A DNA stretch of 64,000 nt from contig NZ_JBBOPI010000001.1 of assembly GCF_038003525.1 (NCBI RefSeq), positions 3,440,001-3,504,000 on the forward strand, read 5' to 3'. The position numbers and the translations under genes are program-made. The stretch comes from Solibacillus sp. FSL H8-0538 (lineage in GTDB: Bacteria > Bacillota > Bacilli > Bacillales_A > Planococcaceae). Under the pieces are notes generated by a model. That model was not told where the DNA came from. It saw only the letters and a list, made by a program, of their open reading frames with translations, and made no database searches. Position 1 is the stretch's first letter. The number at the start of each line of letters is the position of its first letter. This document shows positions 43,418 to 53,431 of this stretch, piece by piece.

Positions 43418-44056
43418 TTATACAGTTACTGTAGCTAATTTTTGTGCAGCAGCTTTTACATTTTCAAGACCAGCAGCGATGATGTTTTGTGCTTCTGCTG
43501 GATTAGCATTGTGACCTTCGATAATTACTTCTTCAAGTAATTGCATACCGAATACGCCGCAAGCTACGTTTTTAATGTAAGTGTGAGCCATTTCCATTGG
43601 TGCTGACTCCGGAGTAGAGTAGATACCACCACGAGCTGAAAGAAGTATTGTTTTCTTATCAGTAAGAAGGCTAATTAATTGACCTTCAGCGCTGTATTTG
43701 AAAGAAAAACCAGCAGCATAAGTATAGTCAATGAAAGTTTGTAGTGCAGCCGGAATTGTTAAGTTCCAAAGTGGGAATGCCCATACTACTACGTCAGCAG
43801 CAGTGACAGCATCCATTGCTTTTTGTTTAGCCGCTAAGATACGCGATTCTAGTTCAGATAATTCTTCACTAGCTTGTAATTTACCGAAAGCATTGAATAA
43901 ATCTTGACCGAAGTAAGGCATGTCTTCAGCGAATACGTCGAAAGTTGTTACGTTTGTACCTTCAACTTTAGCAGCCTCGGCTACAAAAGTTTCATACATT
44001 TGTGTTGAAACGCCGTCTGGACGGTTGTTAGCTTTAATTACTAATACATTAGTCAT
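43418..44056 (-). CDS. FMN-dependent NADH-azoreductase (AzoR family)
   Basis: A 212-residue flavodoxin-fold quinone/azo reductase. MTNVLVIKANNRPDGVSTQM, VWAFPLWNLTIPAALQTFID (about 91-110) and the FMN-binding LLSARGGIYS are typical. Such enzymes reduce quinones by two electrons and protect against electrophiles. It resembles B. subtilis AzoR2, which belongs to the MhqR regulon; a perfect MhqR-type palindrome lies 34 bp before the start codon. Confidence 0.93.
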   Translation of the reverse strand: MTNVLVIKANNRPDGVSTQMYETFVAEAAKVEGTNVTTFDVFAEDMPYFGQDLFNAFGKLQASEELSELESRILAAKQKAMDAVTAADVVVWAFPLWNLTIPAALQTFIDYTYAAGFSFKYSAEGQLISLLTDKKTILLSARGGIYSTPESAPMEMAHTYIKNVACGVFGMQLLEEVIIEGHNANPAEAQNIIAAGLENVKAAAQKLATVTV

Positions 44057-44089
44057 TTATAATAATCTCCTTTTAATTCAAAACTCATT

Positions 44090-44107
44090 TATCTCGAATT
44101 CGAGATA
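44090..44107 (-). promoter_or_regulatory. MhqR-type operator upstream of the azoreductase gene
   Basis: TATCTCGAATTCGAGATA is a perfect 18-bp palindrome. It equals the inverted repeat described for MhqR (tATCTcgaAtTCgAGATa) in front of B. subtilis azoR2, mhqA, mhqED and mhqNOP. The regulator gene itself is not in this window. Confidence 0.85.
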
Positions 44108-44172
44108 TACTCTTATAATAAAAGAGCAACGATTAAAAATCAATCAAATTGCTCTCAGACTTTAGGATGAAA

Positions 44173-44877
44173 TTATAGATCACACTGTCCATCTACACAT
44201 GCTGCGCCTTCTTGACCTACCATATTAATCTTACGGCGAAGTCCTGCTTCCTGAGCAGCCTTCTCAATTGTTTGTTCAAATAATGCTTGAGGCTGTGCAC
44301 CTGAAATCCCGTACTTATTGTCCACGACAAAAAACGGTACGCCGCGTACGCCAAGCTGCTGTGCTTCATAAATATCTTGCTCGACCTCGGCATTGTAATC
44401 CGTACTGTGAATAACTTGGAGCGCCTGCGCCTCATCTAAACCTACTTCTTTGGCAAGGGCCACTAGTTCGTCTGCACGTCCGATTGCCTTCCCTTCAAGG
44501 AAATAGGCTTTAAGTAAACGTTCACTCAATTCAGCACCCTTCCCTTGCTCCTCAGCCCACTTTACTAATCGATGCGCAGCTGTAGTATTCGCTGTTTTCA
44601 TGTCATCGAAATTGTATTGTAAACCTACTTCTTTCGCGCGCTCAGCCACATTTGCAGTCATATTTTTTACTTCCTGCTCGGACATATTGTATTTTTTACT
44701 TAATGAATCATAAACAGAATCTTCAGCATCTACAGGTGTTGATGGATCTAGTAAATAACTTTTAAACTTTACCTCTACTTGCCCTAAGTAACCTGAGTCT
44801 TGTATAGCTTTTTCTAATTGTCTTTTGCCAATATAGCAAAATGGACATACATAATCTGACCATACTTCGATTTTCAT
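44173..44877 (-). CDS. DsbA-family oxidoreductase (FrnE-like)
   Basis: A 234-residue thioredoxin-fold protein. The redox motif is CPFC (VWSDYVCPFCYIGKRQLEKA) and the cis-Pro region is LGVRGVPFFVVDNKYGISGA. No signal peptide, so it acts in the cytoplasm, as FrnE does. FrnE proteins have disulfide isomerase activity and are linked to oxidative stress. A C-terminal CVDGQC adds a second Cys pair. It lies next to the azoreductase gene in the same direction. Confidence 0.92.
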   Translation of the reverse strand: MKIEVWSDYVCPFCYIGKRQLEKAIQDSGYLGQVEVKFKSYLLDPSTPVDAEDSVYDSLSKKYNMSEQEVKNMTANVAERAKEVGLQYNFDDMKTANTTAAHRLVKWAEEQGKGAELSERLLKAYFLEGKAIGRADELVALAKEVGLDEAQALQVIHSTDYNAEVEQDIYEAQQLGVRGVPFFVVDNKYGISGAQPQALFEQTIEKAAQEAGLRRKINMVGQEGAACVDGQCDL

Positions 44878-45002
44878 AATTTTTCACACTCCTTGTTATT
44901 TATTGTAACGACGTATGTAAAGTTTACACAATTAAAAAGTCTTATGAATAATGCATCCTCCTCCCTCCTATACTGCCCAATAAAAAGAAAAAAGGTGATG
45001 TT

Positions 45003-46379
45003 TTGAGACATTCTATATGGCTAGATAATTTTACAGCCTTAGCAACTCCTACGCTAGCAAATGACATGAGGTGTCAGGTTTGCATTATAGGGGGTGGACT
45101 CAGCGGTATTTATACTGCCTATTTATTAGCTAAAAGCGGCGTAGATGTCGTACTTGTGGAGGCACAAGCAACAATTGCTCACGGTGCTACTGCCTACTCA
45201 ACAGGGAAGTTAACTGCACAGCATGACATTATTTATTCAAAGTTAACAGAAGCACAAGGTAAAATGTATTACAGCTCAAACAAATCGGCCATTGATGCTG
45301 CGTTAACGACAAACCCTCCTTCCTTTTCACTTGCTACTTCATATTTATATACTACGACTGAAGAAGGCCAAGAAAAGTTGAAGCAAGAAGCAGAAGCGTA
45401 TAAAAAAATCGGCATTCCTATGGTCGCAACGAAGGAAGTTGAATTAGCTCTACCTATTCAGTTGGCACTTGGTATGAAAAATGAAGGGCAAATAAATCCA
45501 GCTGAGTTTACTACTCATTTCGCGAAGCTTGCGCGTAAGGAAGGTGCACAGCTATTCACAGATACACGCGTCATCACTATAGATGCACAGGATAAGATCA
45601 TTCTTACTCATAATGACTACACTATTTCCTACGATAAGCTAATATTATGTACACATTATCCAATTGAATCGATCAAGGGCTTATACAGTGCAAAGCTCCA
45701 AGTAAGTCGATCTTATTTAATGGCAACTGAAACTACAGAATTATTAAACGGGCAATATATTAGTATCGATGAACAAAGCCGCACAATGCGAACTGCTCTA
45801 ATAGGACAAACACCGTATTTTATTTACGGCGGTAGCGCCCATTTAGCCGGCACTGAATCGAATACAGATAAATTTTATGACACGCTCCGATCAGAGCTTA
45901 CAGGTCAATTTGATTTACCAGAACCCTCTTTTATGTGGAGCGCACAGGACGTTATGACGCCAGATAACCTCCCCTATATCGGGCAACTAACAGAAAGTGA
46001 AGACACAATTTATATCGCAACAGGCTACCGTAAATGGGGATTATCTACTTCCCTTGTAGCAGGAGAAATTTTAAATGCGGCGATCACAGGAACAGCGCAT
46101 CCGGCAGCAGAACTATATGCACCAAGCCGGTCAGCATTTGGACGCAAGCTTTATTTCATGCTGACAACAGGTGGCTTCATTAGCGAGCAATTGATTGCAG
46201 GCTATGTCACGCGTATGGATACGCCGCGCTGTACGCATTTAGGCTGTAAAACGAGATGGAATAAAGGGGACGAAACTTGGGACTGTCCTTGTCACGGCTC
46301 ACGTTATGATAAACACGGACAAGTTATCGAAGGACCGGCTGTTTATCCACTAAAATTAAAAAAGACCGATGAGCGTTAA
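45003..46379 (+). CDS. FAD-dependent oxidoreductase with C-terminal Rieske domain (YhfW-like)
   Basis: A 458-residue protein. The N-terminal FAD-binding GxGxxG is [20 protein letters not shown] (about 27-46), in a DAO-type domain. The C-terminal Rieske [2Fe-2S] ligands are CTHLGC (about 416) and CPCHGS (about 434). This is the YhfW architecture; the electron donor and substrate are unknown. TTG at 45003 follows AAGGTGAT. The terminator arm begins within its last codons. Confidence 0.9.
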   Translation: MRHSIWLDNFTALATPTLANDMRCQVCIIGGGLSGIYTAYLLAKSGVDVVLVEAQATIAHGATAYSTGKLTAQHDIIYSKLTEAQGKMYYSSNKSAIDAALTTNPPSFSLATSYLYTTTEEGQEKLKQEAEAYKKIGIPMVATKEVELALPIQLALGMKNEGQINPAEFTTHFAKLARKEGAQLFTDTRVITIDAQDKIILTHNDYTISYDKLILCTHYPIESIKGLYSAKLQVSRSYLMATETTELLNGQYISIDEQSRTMRTALIGQTPYFIYGGSAHLAGTESNTDKFYDTLRSELTGQFDLPEPSFMWSAQDVMTPDNLPYIGQLTESEDTIYIATGYRKWGLSTSLVAGEILNAAITGTAHPAAELYAPSRSAFGRKLYFMLTTGGFISEQLIAGYVTRMDTPRCTHLGCKTRWNKGDETWDCPCHGSRYDKHGQVIEGPAVYPLKLKKTDER

Positions 46380-46397
46380 CTCATTGGTCTTTTTTAA
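46358..46397. terminator. Bidirectional terminator, Rieske flavoprotein / ppaC
   Basis: AAAAAGACCGATGAG pairs with CTCATTGGTCTTTTT. The left arm is inside the coding sequence. Confidence 0.8.
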
Positions 46398-46398
46398 T

Positions 46399-47325
46399 TT
46401 ATTTTAAACCGTCTGTAAGAACAGGGACAATTTGTTTTTTACGAGATACAACACCTGGTAATGAAATGCGACCGTTTACGATTTCACCGCCGAAGCTTCG
46501 CGCAGATGCCTCTGCTACTTTACCCACTGCTACTGCTGTAGAGTCGTTGTTTAAGATGTCTGTTACGACGAAGAAGAATAAATCTAAACCGTTTTCTTCA
46601 ACGTTTTTCGCAAGTAATGCTTCTAGCTCTGCTTGGCGACCTAGTACGTCTTCGATATCTACTGCGTTCACTTGTGCAACAACTGCTTTGTTTACACCGA
46701 AGTCAAAGCCTTTCGCATCTAAAGAAAGTAAGTCTTCTAATGATTTATCTGAAAGGTCAGCACCTGCCTTAAGCATTGCAAGACCGTATTCAGCAGCGTC
46801 AACACCAGCAATTTCTGCTAGCTCTTCCCCTGCCTTCACGTCTGCTGGAGTGCAAGTTGGTGACTTGAATAGAAGTGTATCTGAAACAATTGCTGAAAAC
46901 ATTAAGCCCGCGATGTTAGCAGGAACTTCTACACAATTTTCTTTAAAGATTTTATATAAGATTGTTGCAGTACATCCAACTGGCTCTGCACGGAAGTATA
47001 GAGGGTCAGACGTTTGAAAATTAGCGATACGATGATGATCGATAACTTCTGTAATTTGCACTTCTTCAATACCATCCGCTGATTGTTGAAATTCATTGTG
47101 GTCAACAAGAATTACTTGCTCTGCTTCTCCCAAAACCGAACCAATTAAGCGTGGTGCTTCGAAACCGAATTTCTCTAATGCGAACTTTGTTTCATTATTT
47201 ACATCCCCAAGGCGGACTGCTTCTGCCTTCACACCTAGCTGTTGTTTTAAATAAGCGTATACAATAGCAGATGTAATTGTATCTGTATCTGGGTTTTTAT
47301 GTCCGAAAACTAAAATATTTTTCAT
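46399..47325 (-). CDS. ppaC: Manganese-dependent inorganic pyrophosphatase
   Basis: A family II pyrophosphatase of 308 residues in the DHH superfamily. [37 protein letters not shown] and the C-terminal SRKKQIVP substrate site are present. It hydrolyses PPi with Mn and drives biosynthesis. ATG 47325 has AGGAGG 6 nt upstream; the ATG just before is too close. Confidence 0.96.
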   Translation of the reverse strand: MKNILVFGHKNPDTDTITSAIVYAYLKQQLGVKAEAVRLGDVNNETKFALEKFGFEAPRLIGSVLGEAEQVILVDHNEFQQSADGIEEVQITEVIDHHRIANFQTSDPLYFRAEPVGCTATILYKIFKENCVEVPANIAGLMFSAIVSDTLLFKSPTCTPADVKAGEELAEIAGVDAAEYGLAMLKAGADLSDKSLEDLLSLDAKGFDFGVNKAVVAQVNAVDIEDVLGRQAELEALLAKNVEENGLDLFFFVVTDILNNDSTAVAVGKVAEASARSFGGEIVNGRISLPGVVSRKKQIVPVLTDGLK

Positions 47326-47625
47326 CATTTTCCTCCTATAATAATTGCTTATATGCGTGTTTATTTTATCATACCTCTCCTAGAGGAAAAATAGAAATTT
47401 TCTATATTGGTGAATATTAGCATTACCTCATCGCCTACCTTTCCATCAACAAATACTAATGAAAAATACTCGCTTTTAGCTCTAAAAATATTAAATAACA
47501 GTCATTTTATCAAAAAAAACATAACATTTAAGTTAATACTTATTATATAATGATTATTAGAAATATGCTTTTTTTAACAAAATACTTGCACATATTTACT
47601 TTTACATACAGAAATGAGGATTTAC
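47326..47625. other. 300-bp AT-rich divergent region between ppaC and a GNAT gene
   Basis: No ORF or repeat is recognised. TATAAT at 47546-47551 is a candidate -10 for the GNAT gene, though no good -35 box is visible. Confidence 0.4.
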
Positions 47626-48423
47626 ATGACGAAGAAAATGGAGAAAAAGTATATTCCATTAGCTGAATTCTTCCAAAATGCGTCGCAAAAGCAAATGACT
47701 CTGACATATGACGAGATTGAAAATATTATGGGGCAGGAGTTGCCAAATGCTGCGTATTTAAATTTAAGTTGGTGGAAGAAAACAAAGCAACCATTAACGC
47801 ATTACTTATCTTGGTTAAATTCAGAATATAATGTAATTGATGTGAAGCTTAGTCGTTCTGTCACGTTTTCACGCTTGAATCATAGTACGGAAGATGAACT
47901 AGATGTAAGTGCTACAAAAAATACATTTATTATCCGCTCAATAGAAACGGATGATGCACGTGCATTCATTAACTTACAAGAAGAAATTTTCGAGCAAACG
48001 AATTTCGAATATTTCGGACCCAATGAGCAAGGATTAACTGTTCAACAAATTAGAAAAATGATGGCGGATTGGCGTAAGCAAAAAAACTGTACAATTTTAA
48101 TGTGTATATTCAATGGACAGTTTGCTGGCTATGCAATGATTCAAGGAAGTGTATCAACGCGTACAAAGCATATAGCAACCGTTCGCATCGCTGTAAAACA
48201 ACAATTTAAAGGTAATGGCATTGGCTCAGCTTTATTAGAACAATGCGAAGTTTGGGCAAAAGAAAATAGCATCGAGCGTTTAGAAGCAGCCATTATGTCA
48301 CATAACGAAACTGCATTATCACTATTCAAAAAGCATAACTATTTAGTAGAAGGTACACGTCACCACGGAGTAAAAATAGAGGCAGATTACTTTGATGAGC
48401 TTTATCATGGCAAATTAATATAA
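47626..48423 (+). CDS. GNAT acetyltransferase with an unusual N-terminal domain
   Basis: A 265-residue protein. The C-terminal half (about 105-265) is a GNAT domain with the acetyl-CoA loop VRIAVKQQFKGNGIGSALLE (about 185-204). The first 100 residues (SQKQMTLTYDEIENIMGQEL, LNLSWWKKTKQPLTHYLSWL) resemble the small domain found at the start of restriction-like and DUF7662-type proteins; I cannot name it with certainty. ATG at 47626 follows ATGAGG. The substrate is unknown. Confidence 0.8.
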   Translation: MTKKMEKKYIPLAEFFQNASQKQMTLTYDEIENIMGQELPNAAYLNLSWWKKTKQPLTHYLSWLNSEYNVIDVKLSRSVTFSRLNHSTEDELDVSATKNTFIIRSIETDDARAFINLQEEIFEQTNFEYFGPNEQGLTVQQIRKMMADWRKQKNCTILMCIFNGQFAGYAMIQGSVSTRTKHIATVRIAVKQQFKGNGIGSALLEQCEVWAKENSIERLEAAIMSHNETALSLFKKHNYLVEGTRHHGVKIEADYFDELYHGKLI

Positions 48424-48430
48424 TTTCTTT

Positions 48431-48462
48431 ACGGTATTCCTGCATTAGGAATACCGTTTTTC
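48431..48462 (+). terminator. Intrinsic terminator of the GNAT gene
   Basis: A 12-bp stem (ACGGTATTCCTG / TAGGAATACCGT) and a T-run. Confidence 0.9.
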
Positions 48463-48470
48463 TTAACCAC

Positions 48471-48542
48471 GAACAATAGCCGTAATGTGCCTGTTTAACC
48501 TCGACAAGCCGATGTGGAGGTGCTCTTTGCCTTCGCCTAGAC
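48471..48542 (+). repeat. Family B element, copy 5 (short form)
   Basis: CTCGACAAGC is followed by TTCGCCTAGAC at the end. It is shorter than other copies and is followed by the A-like second hairpin. Confidence 0.55.
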
Positions 48543-48569
48543 GTTGCATGTACTTATTCACATGTTATC

Positions 48570-48609
48570 CATATGGCGAAATTTTATAATTTCCTTAACA
48601 GTAAAAAAA
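48570..48609 (+). repeat. Variant of family A second hairpin
   Basis: CATATGGCGAAATTTTATAA then TTTCCTTAACAGTAAAAAAA. Nearly the same as 10326-10362, and again between a B copy and a terminator. Confidence 0.6.
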
Positions 48610-48640
48610 TCGTAAAAGCATGGGGCTTTTACGATTTCAA
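48603..48640 (-). terminator. Intrinsic terminator of the rpiR-type gene
   Basis: A 12-bp stem (AAATCGTAAAAGC / GCTTTTACGATTT), A/T runs on both sides. Confidence 0.85.
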
Positions 48641-48643
48641 ATA

Positions 48644-49504
48644 TTAGCTAATAGCAATAATGTTCTTCAGTTGATCTGCTTGACGAACGTCATCCATATA
48701 CGTCTCACGGTATGTTTCATATTGGTCCTTATTTTGCTGCACAACACATTCTACGAGTGCATGTAGTACAGAAAACACTGCAATGGTACAAGTCGCTCCC
48801 CCATCATGTACTGATGCGACTGTAAGCAGTACATTTGCCTGCTCTTGAACAGTACTAAGAGGCTGATCTCTTACTGCAATAATCTTTACATTTTTGCGTT
48901 TAGCAATATCAACCGTCGTAATAATATCCTCATATTCTTCATTCAATGAAATAACAAATAGTACTGAGTTCTCATCCATTAGCGCAAGTTGTAGCGCTAT
49001 TTTTTCCGCGTCATGCGGAATGAAATGAACATGATTGCGTAACATGGATAAATTAGTATATAGCCAATGAGCAGCTGGAGCCGATTGTCTAAAACCTAAA
49101 ATATGTATTTTTTTTGCACGGTGGACAAGTTGTACAGCTTCTTCAAAATGATTTTCATCAATTAATTGGAATGTATTTGAAATACCACTTATATCCTGAT
49201 TCATGACATCATTCCGTGGGTTACGCTTTTCCTTCTTCGCTGCAACTTTTCTTTTAGGTACAGGCATCCCACCATTTTGAACGATGAAGTCTCTAATTTT
49301 CTCTTGTAGTTCACTAAAACCAGATAAATCGATTGCATAGCAGAAGCGAATTACCGTCGATTCACTAACACCAGCAAGTCTACCTACTTCTGAAGCGACT
49401 TGTGAGGCAATAACATTCGGATTATCAATAACGAACTGCGCGACCTTTCTTTGTCCTTTAGATAATCGAATATATTTCTTCTTAATACTATCGCAAATAC
49501 TCAT
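48644..49504 (-). CDS. RpiR-family transcriptional regulator
   Basis: A 286-residue protein with an N-terminal RpiR helix-turn-helix (VASEVGRLAGVSESTVIRFC, about 35-54) and a C-terminal SIS sugar-phosphate-binding domain (KKIHILGFRQSAPAAHWLYT, about 130-149). Such regulators respond to phosphosugars. No sugar-use genes adjoin it, and the neighbouring NiaP-like transporter has its own terminator, so the target is unknown. Confidence 0.9.
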   Translation of the reverse strand: MSICDSIKKKYIRLSKGQRKVAQFVIDNPNVIASQVASEVGRLAGVSESTVIRFCYAIDLSGFSELQEKIRDFIVQNGGMPVPKRKVAAKKEKRNPRNDVMNQDISGISNTFQLIDENHFEEAVQLVHRAKKIHILGFRQSAPAAHWLYTNLSMLRNHVHFIPHDAEKIALQLALMDENSVLFVISLNEEYEDIITTVDIAKRKNVKIIAVRDQPLSTVQEQANVLLTVASVHDGGATCTIAVFSVLHALVECVVQQNKDQYETYRETYMDDVRQADQLKNIIAIS

Positions 49505-49781
49505 TCTTCATACCCTTTCCTTTCTATTAAATTGGTATACGTTATGTCAGTCTACGAGCGCTATGTTTCATATGATAAAAAATACATTATCATGAATATA
49601 AATTGAATACAATGACTTTTCTGAAAAAACTTTAATACAGTAAAGAACGCAGCTTTTTCATGTATATAAATGACAAAATTTTGTAATCCTTTTTAAAAAG
49701 ATAAAAGATTTATTAATTTTAAACTAAATATATTATATTAGTGCTATTAAAAACAATGTATATTTTCTATTAAAATAGAAT
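49505..49781. other. Intergenic region before the rpiR-type gene
   Basis: AT-rich with no ORF. It should contain the rpiR-type promoter. Nothing else is recognised apart from the terminator at its right end. Confidence 0.4.
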
Positions 49782-49825
49782 AAAACGGCGCTAGCTCATA
49801 TGTAACTTGAGCTACCACCGTTTTG
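49782..49825 (-). terminator. Intrinsic terminator of the NiaP-like gene
   Basis: A long stem, AAAACGGxGxTAGCTCA with TGAGCTACCACCGTTTT, bidirectional in form. Confidence 0.85.
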
Positions 49826-49845
49826 TACTAAAAGCAACCAGCGAA

Positions 49846-51090
49846 CTATTGCAATTCTGTTTGTTTCGTTTCTTTTCCTAAAATAGCGACCGCTGCTACA
49901 CCGATTAAAATGGCAATACAGAAAATGGTGAAGATGAAACCAATGTCATAGCCTTTTGTTAAAAGTGACCCCACTAATAACGGGCCGAAAATCCCACCGA
50001 TACGTCCAACTGATGCAGCCATTCCTGCACCTGTACCGCGAATAACAGCTGGATATTGCTCAGGTGTATAAGCATATAGGGCGCCCCATGCTCCTAGATT
50101 AAAGAAAGATAATAACATTCCTGATACGAGCAATGCCGTCACTGTATCTGCATTCCCGAAAACAAACGCACTTGCGGCTGTACCAATTAAATAAGTAATA
50201 AGTACAAATTTACGCCCCCATTTTTCAATAAACCAAGCAGCTGTAAAGTAGCCCGGTAACTGTGCAAGCGTCATAATCAATACATATTTAAAACTTGAAA
50301 TTAAGCTAAAGCCCTTGCCGACCATTACACTTGGTAGCCAAAGGAACATACCGTAGTAAGAAAATACGACAGTAAACCATAAAATCCATAACATTAATGT
50401 AGATCGAGAATAGTTTTTTGACCAAACTTCCTTCATATTTTGCATGATGGAACGTTTTTGTGACTCTACCTTTACTGTGAACTGTGGTGAATCTGGCAAC
50501 TTCATACGAATATAGACAGCGTAAAATGCGGGTAATGCTGTTAATAGAAGTGCCACACGCCAACCTTCAATTGGCCAAAAATCTGCAGGTATAACAAAAT
50601 ACGAAATTATTGCTGCAATTAACCAGCCACCTGCCCAGAAGCTCTCTAACAGTACGACAACACGCCCGCGTTCCTCTGCCTTTACACTTTCTGAAACAAG
50701 CGTTGAAGCTACTGGCAACTCCCCACCGAGCCCCATCCCAACAAAAAAGCGGAACACTAAAAACACTGTTAATGTTGTTGTAAATGCAGACAACCCACTT
50801 GCTACGGAGAACAGCACAAGCGTCCACATAAAAATTTTCTTACGGCCTACTTTATCTGCAAATACACCGAAAACTAATGCACCAACTGCCATCCCTATGG
50901 AGTTAATACTACCAATCCAGCCCATTTGAGTTGAATTAAGGCCCCAATCAACAGCGAGTGCCGCAATAACGAACGATAGAATCCCAACGTCCATCGCATC
51001 AAACATCCAACCAATCCCCGCAACGCCTAGTAACTTATTGCGAGAAAGTGGTTGTGTCATATTTTTCTCTTTTGTATGAATTCTAGTCAT
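49846..51090 (-). CDS. niaP: MFS transporter, NiaP-like niacin permease
   Basis: A protein of about 414 residues with twelve transmembrane segments, in the aromatic-acid:proton symporter branch. AGIGWMFDAMDVGILSFVIA (about 23-42) is the NiaP-type N-terminus; FADKVGRKKIFMW and GMGLGGELPVASTLVSE are MFS motifs. B. subtilis NiaP (formerly YceI) takes up niacin for NAD synthesis. Specificity here is inferred from similarity. ATG at 51090 follows AAGGTGAT. Confidence 0.8.
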   Translation of the reverse strand: MTRIHTKEKNMTQPLSRNKLLGVAGIGWMFDAMDVGILSFVIAALAVDWGLNSTQMGWIGSINSIGMAVGALVFGVFADKVGRKKIFMWTLVLFSVASGLSAFTTTLTVFLVFRFFVGMGLGGELPVASTLVSESVKAEERGRVVVLLESFWAGGWLIAAIISYFVIPADFWPIEGWRVALLLTALPAFYAVYIRMKLPDSPQFTVKVESQKRSIMQNMKEVWSKNYSRSTLMLWILWFTVVFSYYGMFLWLPSVMVGKGFSLISSFKYVLIMTLAQLPGYFTAAWFIEKWGRKFVLITYLIGTAASAFVFGNADTVTALLVSGMLLSFFNLGAWGALYAYTPEQYPAVIRGTGAGMAASVGRIGGIFGPLLVGSLLTKGYDIGFIFTIFCIAILIGVAAVAILGKETKQTELQ

Positions 51091-51234
51091 CTTTACTCTA
51101 TCACCTTTCATCTGTCTTTACACTTGACTTAACAATGAATACTATAACACATTTGTTCCCTAAAAGTGACAACAAAAAATTAATTTATCCAATTGTTTAG
51201 ACTATTTATTCATTACCTATTGAAATAGCACTAG

Positions 51235-51261
51235 GAGAGGGTTAAAATGTCTTGTATATAA
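51235..51261 (+). promoter_or_regulatory. Leader mini-ORF (M-S-C-I-stop) with strong ribosome-binding site before thrC
   Basis: AGGAGAGGG is followed by ATG at 51247 and a TAA at 51259, giving a four-codon peptide. It ends 44 nt before the thrC start. It carries no Thr codon, so classical attenuation is unlikely; translational coupling or a chance site are both possible. Confidence 0.35.
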
Positions 51262-51305
51262 AAACAACTGTTCATCTAGTGAGAACAAAAGGAGCTAATT
51301 TCGTT

Positions 51306-52364
51306 ATGTGGAAAGGTCTTATCGAAGAATACAAACAATATTTACCAGTTAATGAAAATACACCAGCACTAACACTAAATGAAGGAAACACTCCTTTGAT
51401 CCATTTAGTAAACCTGTCTGAAAAACTAGGCATTGAATTATACGGGAAAATAGAAGGTGCTAACCCAACCGGTTCTTTTAAAGACCGCGGTATGGTATTT
51501 GCGGTAGCCAAAGCAATCGAAGAAGGCGCTAAAGTAATTATCTGTGCGTCTACTGGTAATACATCGGCAGCTGCTGCAGCATACGCAACACGTGCAGGCA
51601 TTAAATCGATCGTTGTAATTCCAAAAGGCAAGGTTGCTTTAGGTAAACTCGCACAAGCTTGTATGTACGGAGCAAAAATTATTGAAATCGACGGTAACTT
51701 TGACGACGCCTTAACAATCGTACGTAAAGTAAGCGAAACAACACCAGTTGCACTTGTAAATTCAGTGAATCCTTATCGTATCGAGGGCCAAAAAACAGCG
51801 GCATTCGAAATCGTAGACAGCTTAGGTGCTGCACCTGATTATTTATGTATTCCTGTCGGTAACGCAGGTAATATTACAGCGTACTGGAAAGGCTTTAAAG
51901 AATATAATGAAGCTAAAGGTACTGGTCTGCCAAAAATGTTCGGCTTCGAAGCAGAGGGTGCAGCGGCAATCGTACAAGGTGCCCCAATTGCAAACCCTGA
52001 GACCGTAGCAACAGCAATTCGTATCGGGAATCCAGCAAGTTGGAAATTCGCTGAAGCAGCGCGTGATGAATCTGGCGGTATTATCGACTCTGTAACAGAT
52101 GATGAAATTTTAGCAGCGTATAAATTAATTGCTGGTACAGAAGGTATTTTCGTAGAGCCTGGTTCAGCAGCTTCTCTTGCAGGAGTGATTAAATCAGTAG
52201 AAGCAGGAAAAATTGCTAAAGGTAGCCGTGTCGTTACTGTATTTACAGGAAACGGCTTAAAAGATCCAGATACAGCAATGAGTGTTTCAACTGTTGATTT
52301 AGTGTCTCTTGATAACGATGAACAAGCAATTCGTGAATATATTGAAGGTGTTTTTGCACTATGA
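51306..52364 (+). CDS. thrC: Threonine synthase
   Basis: A PLP enzyme of 352 residues that converts O-phosphohomoserine to threonine. The PLP lysine is in [17 protein letters not shown] (about 54-70); [14 protein letters not shown] and [15 protein letters not shown] (phosphate-binding) follow. ATG at 51306 is chosen because AAAAGGAG lies 10 nt upstream; a TTG at 51252 would add 18 unsupported residues. It overlaps thrB by 4 nt (ATGA). The usual first gene, hom, is not adjacent. Confidence 0.95.
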   Translation: MWKGLIEEYKQYLPVNENTPALTLNEGNTPLIHLVNLSEKLGIELYGKIEGANPTGSFKDRGMVFAVAKAIEEGAKVIICASTGNTSAAAAAYATRAGIKSIVVIPKGKVALGKLAQACMYGAKIIEIDGNFDDALTIVRKVSETTPVALVNSVNPYRIEGQKTAAFEIVDSLGAAPDYLCIPVGNAGNITAYWKGFKEYNEAKGTGLPKMFGFEAEGAAAIVQGAPIANPETVATAIRIGNPASWKFAEAARDESGGIIDSVTDDEILAAYKLIAGTEGIFVEPGSAASLAGVIKSVEAGKIAKGSRVVTVFTGNGLKDPDTAMSVSTVDLVSLDNDEQAIREYIEGVFAL

Positions 52365-53260
52365 GTAATCAATGGCAAATCTCCATTCCTGGAAGCACAG
52401 CGAACTTAGGACCAGGCTTTGACTCTATCGGGTTGGGTTTGTCACTGTATTTAAAGCTAACTGTTACGCTTCAAGATGAATGGCAATTCGTACATGTAGG
52501 TGAAAATGTGCCAACTAATACAACAGTTGAGGACCATTTAATTTATAAAATAGCAAAACAGGTTGCTGAACAGTTTGGCAAACAATTGCGCCCATGCCTA
52601 GTTGAAATGACAAGTGAATTACCTCTTGCACGTGGTTTAGGCAGCAGTGCAGCGGCAATTGTAGCAGCTATTGAACTTGCTAACCTATTATGTGAACTTG
52701 ATTTATCCATTCAAGATAAATTAAATATTTCCTCACAAATTGAAGGTCATCCAGATAATGCAACAGCTTCTGTATTAGGCGGCTTGACGATTTCAGCAAT
52801 GAGCGAAGACGGTATTGTCGACACAATACAAGTAAATGATATTGATGCGGCATTTGTTGTATTCATTCCGAATGTGGAGTTGAAAACGGCGGAAGCACGC
52901 GGCGTTCTTCCTGCACAGTTTGACCGAGCTTATGCAGTACGGGCAAGTGCTAATGCCAATATGCTAGCAGCCGCACTCATTGCAAAGGATTATGAACGTA
53001 TCGGTTGTTATATGGAAGTAGATTTGTTCCATGAGCCGTTCCGTGCTAAACTAATTCCGCAGTATGTAGAAATCCATGCAGCAGCTAAGCAAGCTGGAGC
53101 ATACGGTACAGCGCTTAGCGGTGCAGGACCTACACTCATTTCCATCATACCTAGTGAAGGTGCCGAGCAATTTGTGGTGAATATGAAGGCACAGTTCCCT
53201 ACTCATAAAATAGTATTAACAACAGCGGATCACAAAGGCGCTCAAGTACTAGCGCTATAA
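52361..53260 (+). CDS. thrB: Homoserine kinase
   Basis: A GHMP-family kinase of 299 residues. [20 protein letters not shown] at the N-terminus, the ATP loop [20 protein letters not shown] (about 87-106) and [16 protein letters not shown] near the end are all present. It makes the ThrC substrate and is translationally coupled to thrC. A shortened family A element and a terminator follow. Confidence 0.95.
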   Translation: MSNQWQISIPGSTANLGPGFDSIGLGLSLYLKLTVTLQDEWQFVHVGENVPTNTTVEDHLIYKIAKQVAEQFGKQLRPCLVEMTSELPLARGLGSSAAAIVAAIELANLLCELDLSIQDKLNISSQIEGHPDNATASVLGGLTISAMSEDGIVDTIQVNDIDAAFVVFIPNVELKTAEARGVLPAQFDRAYAVRASANANMLAAALIAKDYERIGCYMEVDLFHEPFRAKLIPQYVEIHAAAKQAGAYGTALSGAGPTLISIIPSEGAEQFVVNMKAQFPTHKIVLTTADHKGAQVLAL

Positions 53261-53269
53261 ATTATAAGA

Positions 53270-53326
53270 TTAGAAAGACACATCTCGCCCCAAAATAGGG
53301 CCAGATGATGTCCTTTACCACTAAAA
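53270..53326 (+). repeat. Family A element lacking hairpin 2
   Basis: TTAGAAAGACACATCTCGCC, AATAGGGCCAGATG, GATGTCCTTT, then straight to ACCACTAAAAA. The middle of hairpin 2 is missing. A terminator follows directly. Confidence 0.8.
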
Positions 53327-53327
53327 A

Positions 53328-53367
53328 TAAGGCAATAACATCTCAGGTGAGATGTTATTGCCTTTTT
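53328..53367 (+). terminator. Intrinsic terminator of thrC-thrB
   Basis: A 17-bp stem (AAGGCAATAACATCTCA / TGAGATGTTATTGCCTT) and a T-run. Confidence 0.9.
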
Positions 53368-53431
53368 ATGCATATTTTACCCATAAAATGGATATAATAA
53401 TAGAATCCGATAAAAGAAAGGGGAAAGGACG

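Noticed and set aside
46466-47017. A 183-codon plus-strand frame
   Set aside because: It is antisense to ppaC and Ser/Thr-rich, as expected for a shadow.
51100-51140. Possible NiaR operator upstream of the niaP-like gene (TGTCTTTACACTTGAC region)
   Set aside because: The symmetry is weak and I could not match it to a remembered consensus with confidence.
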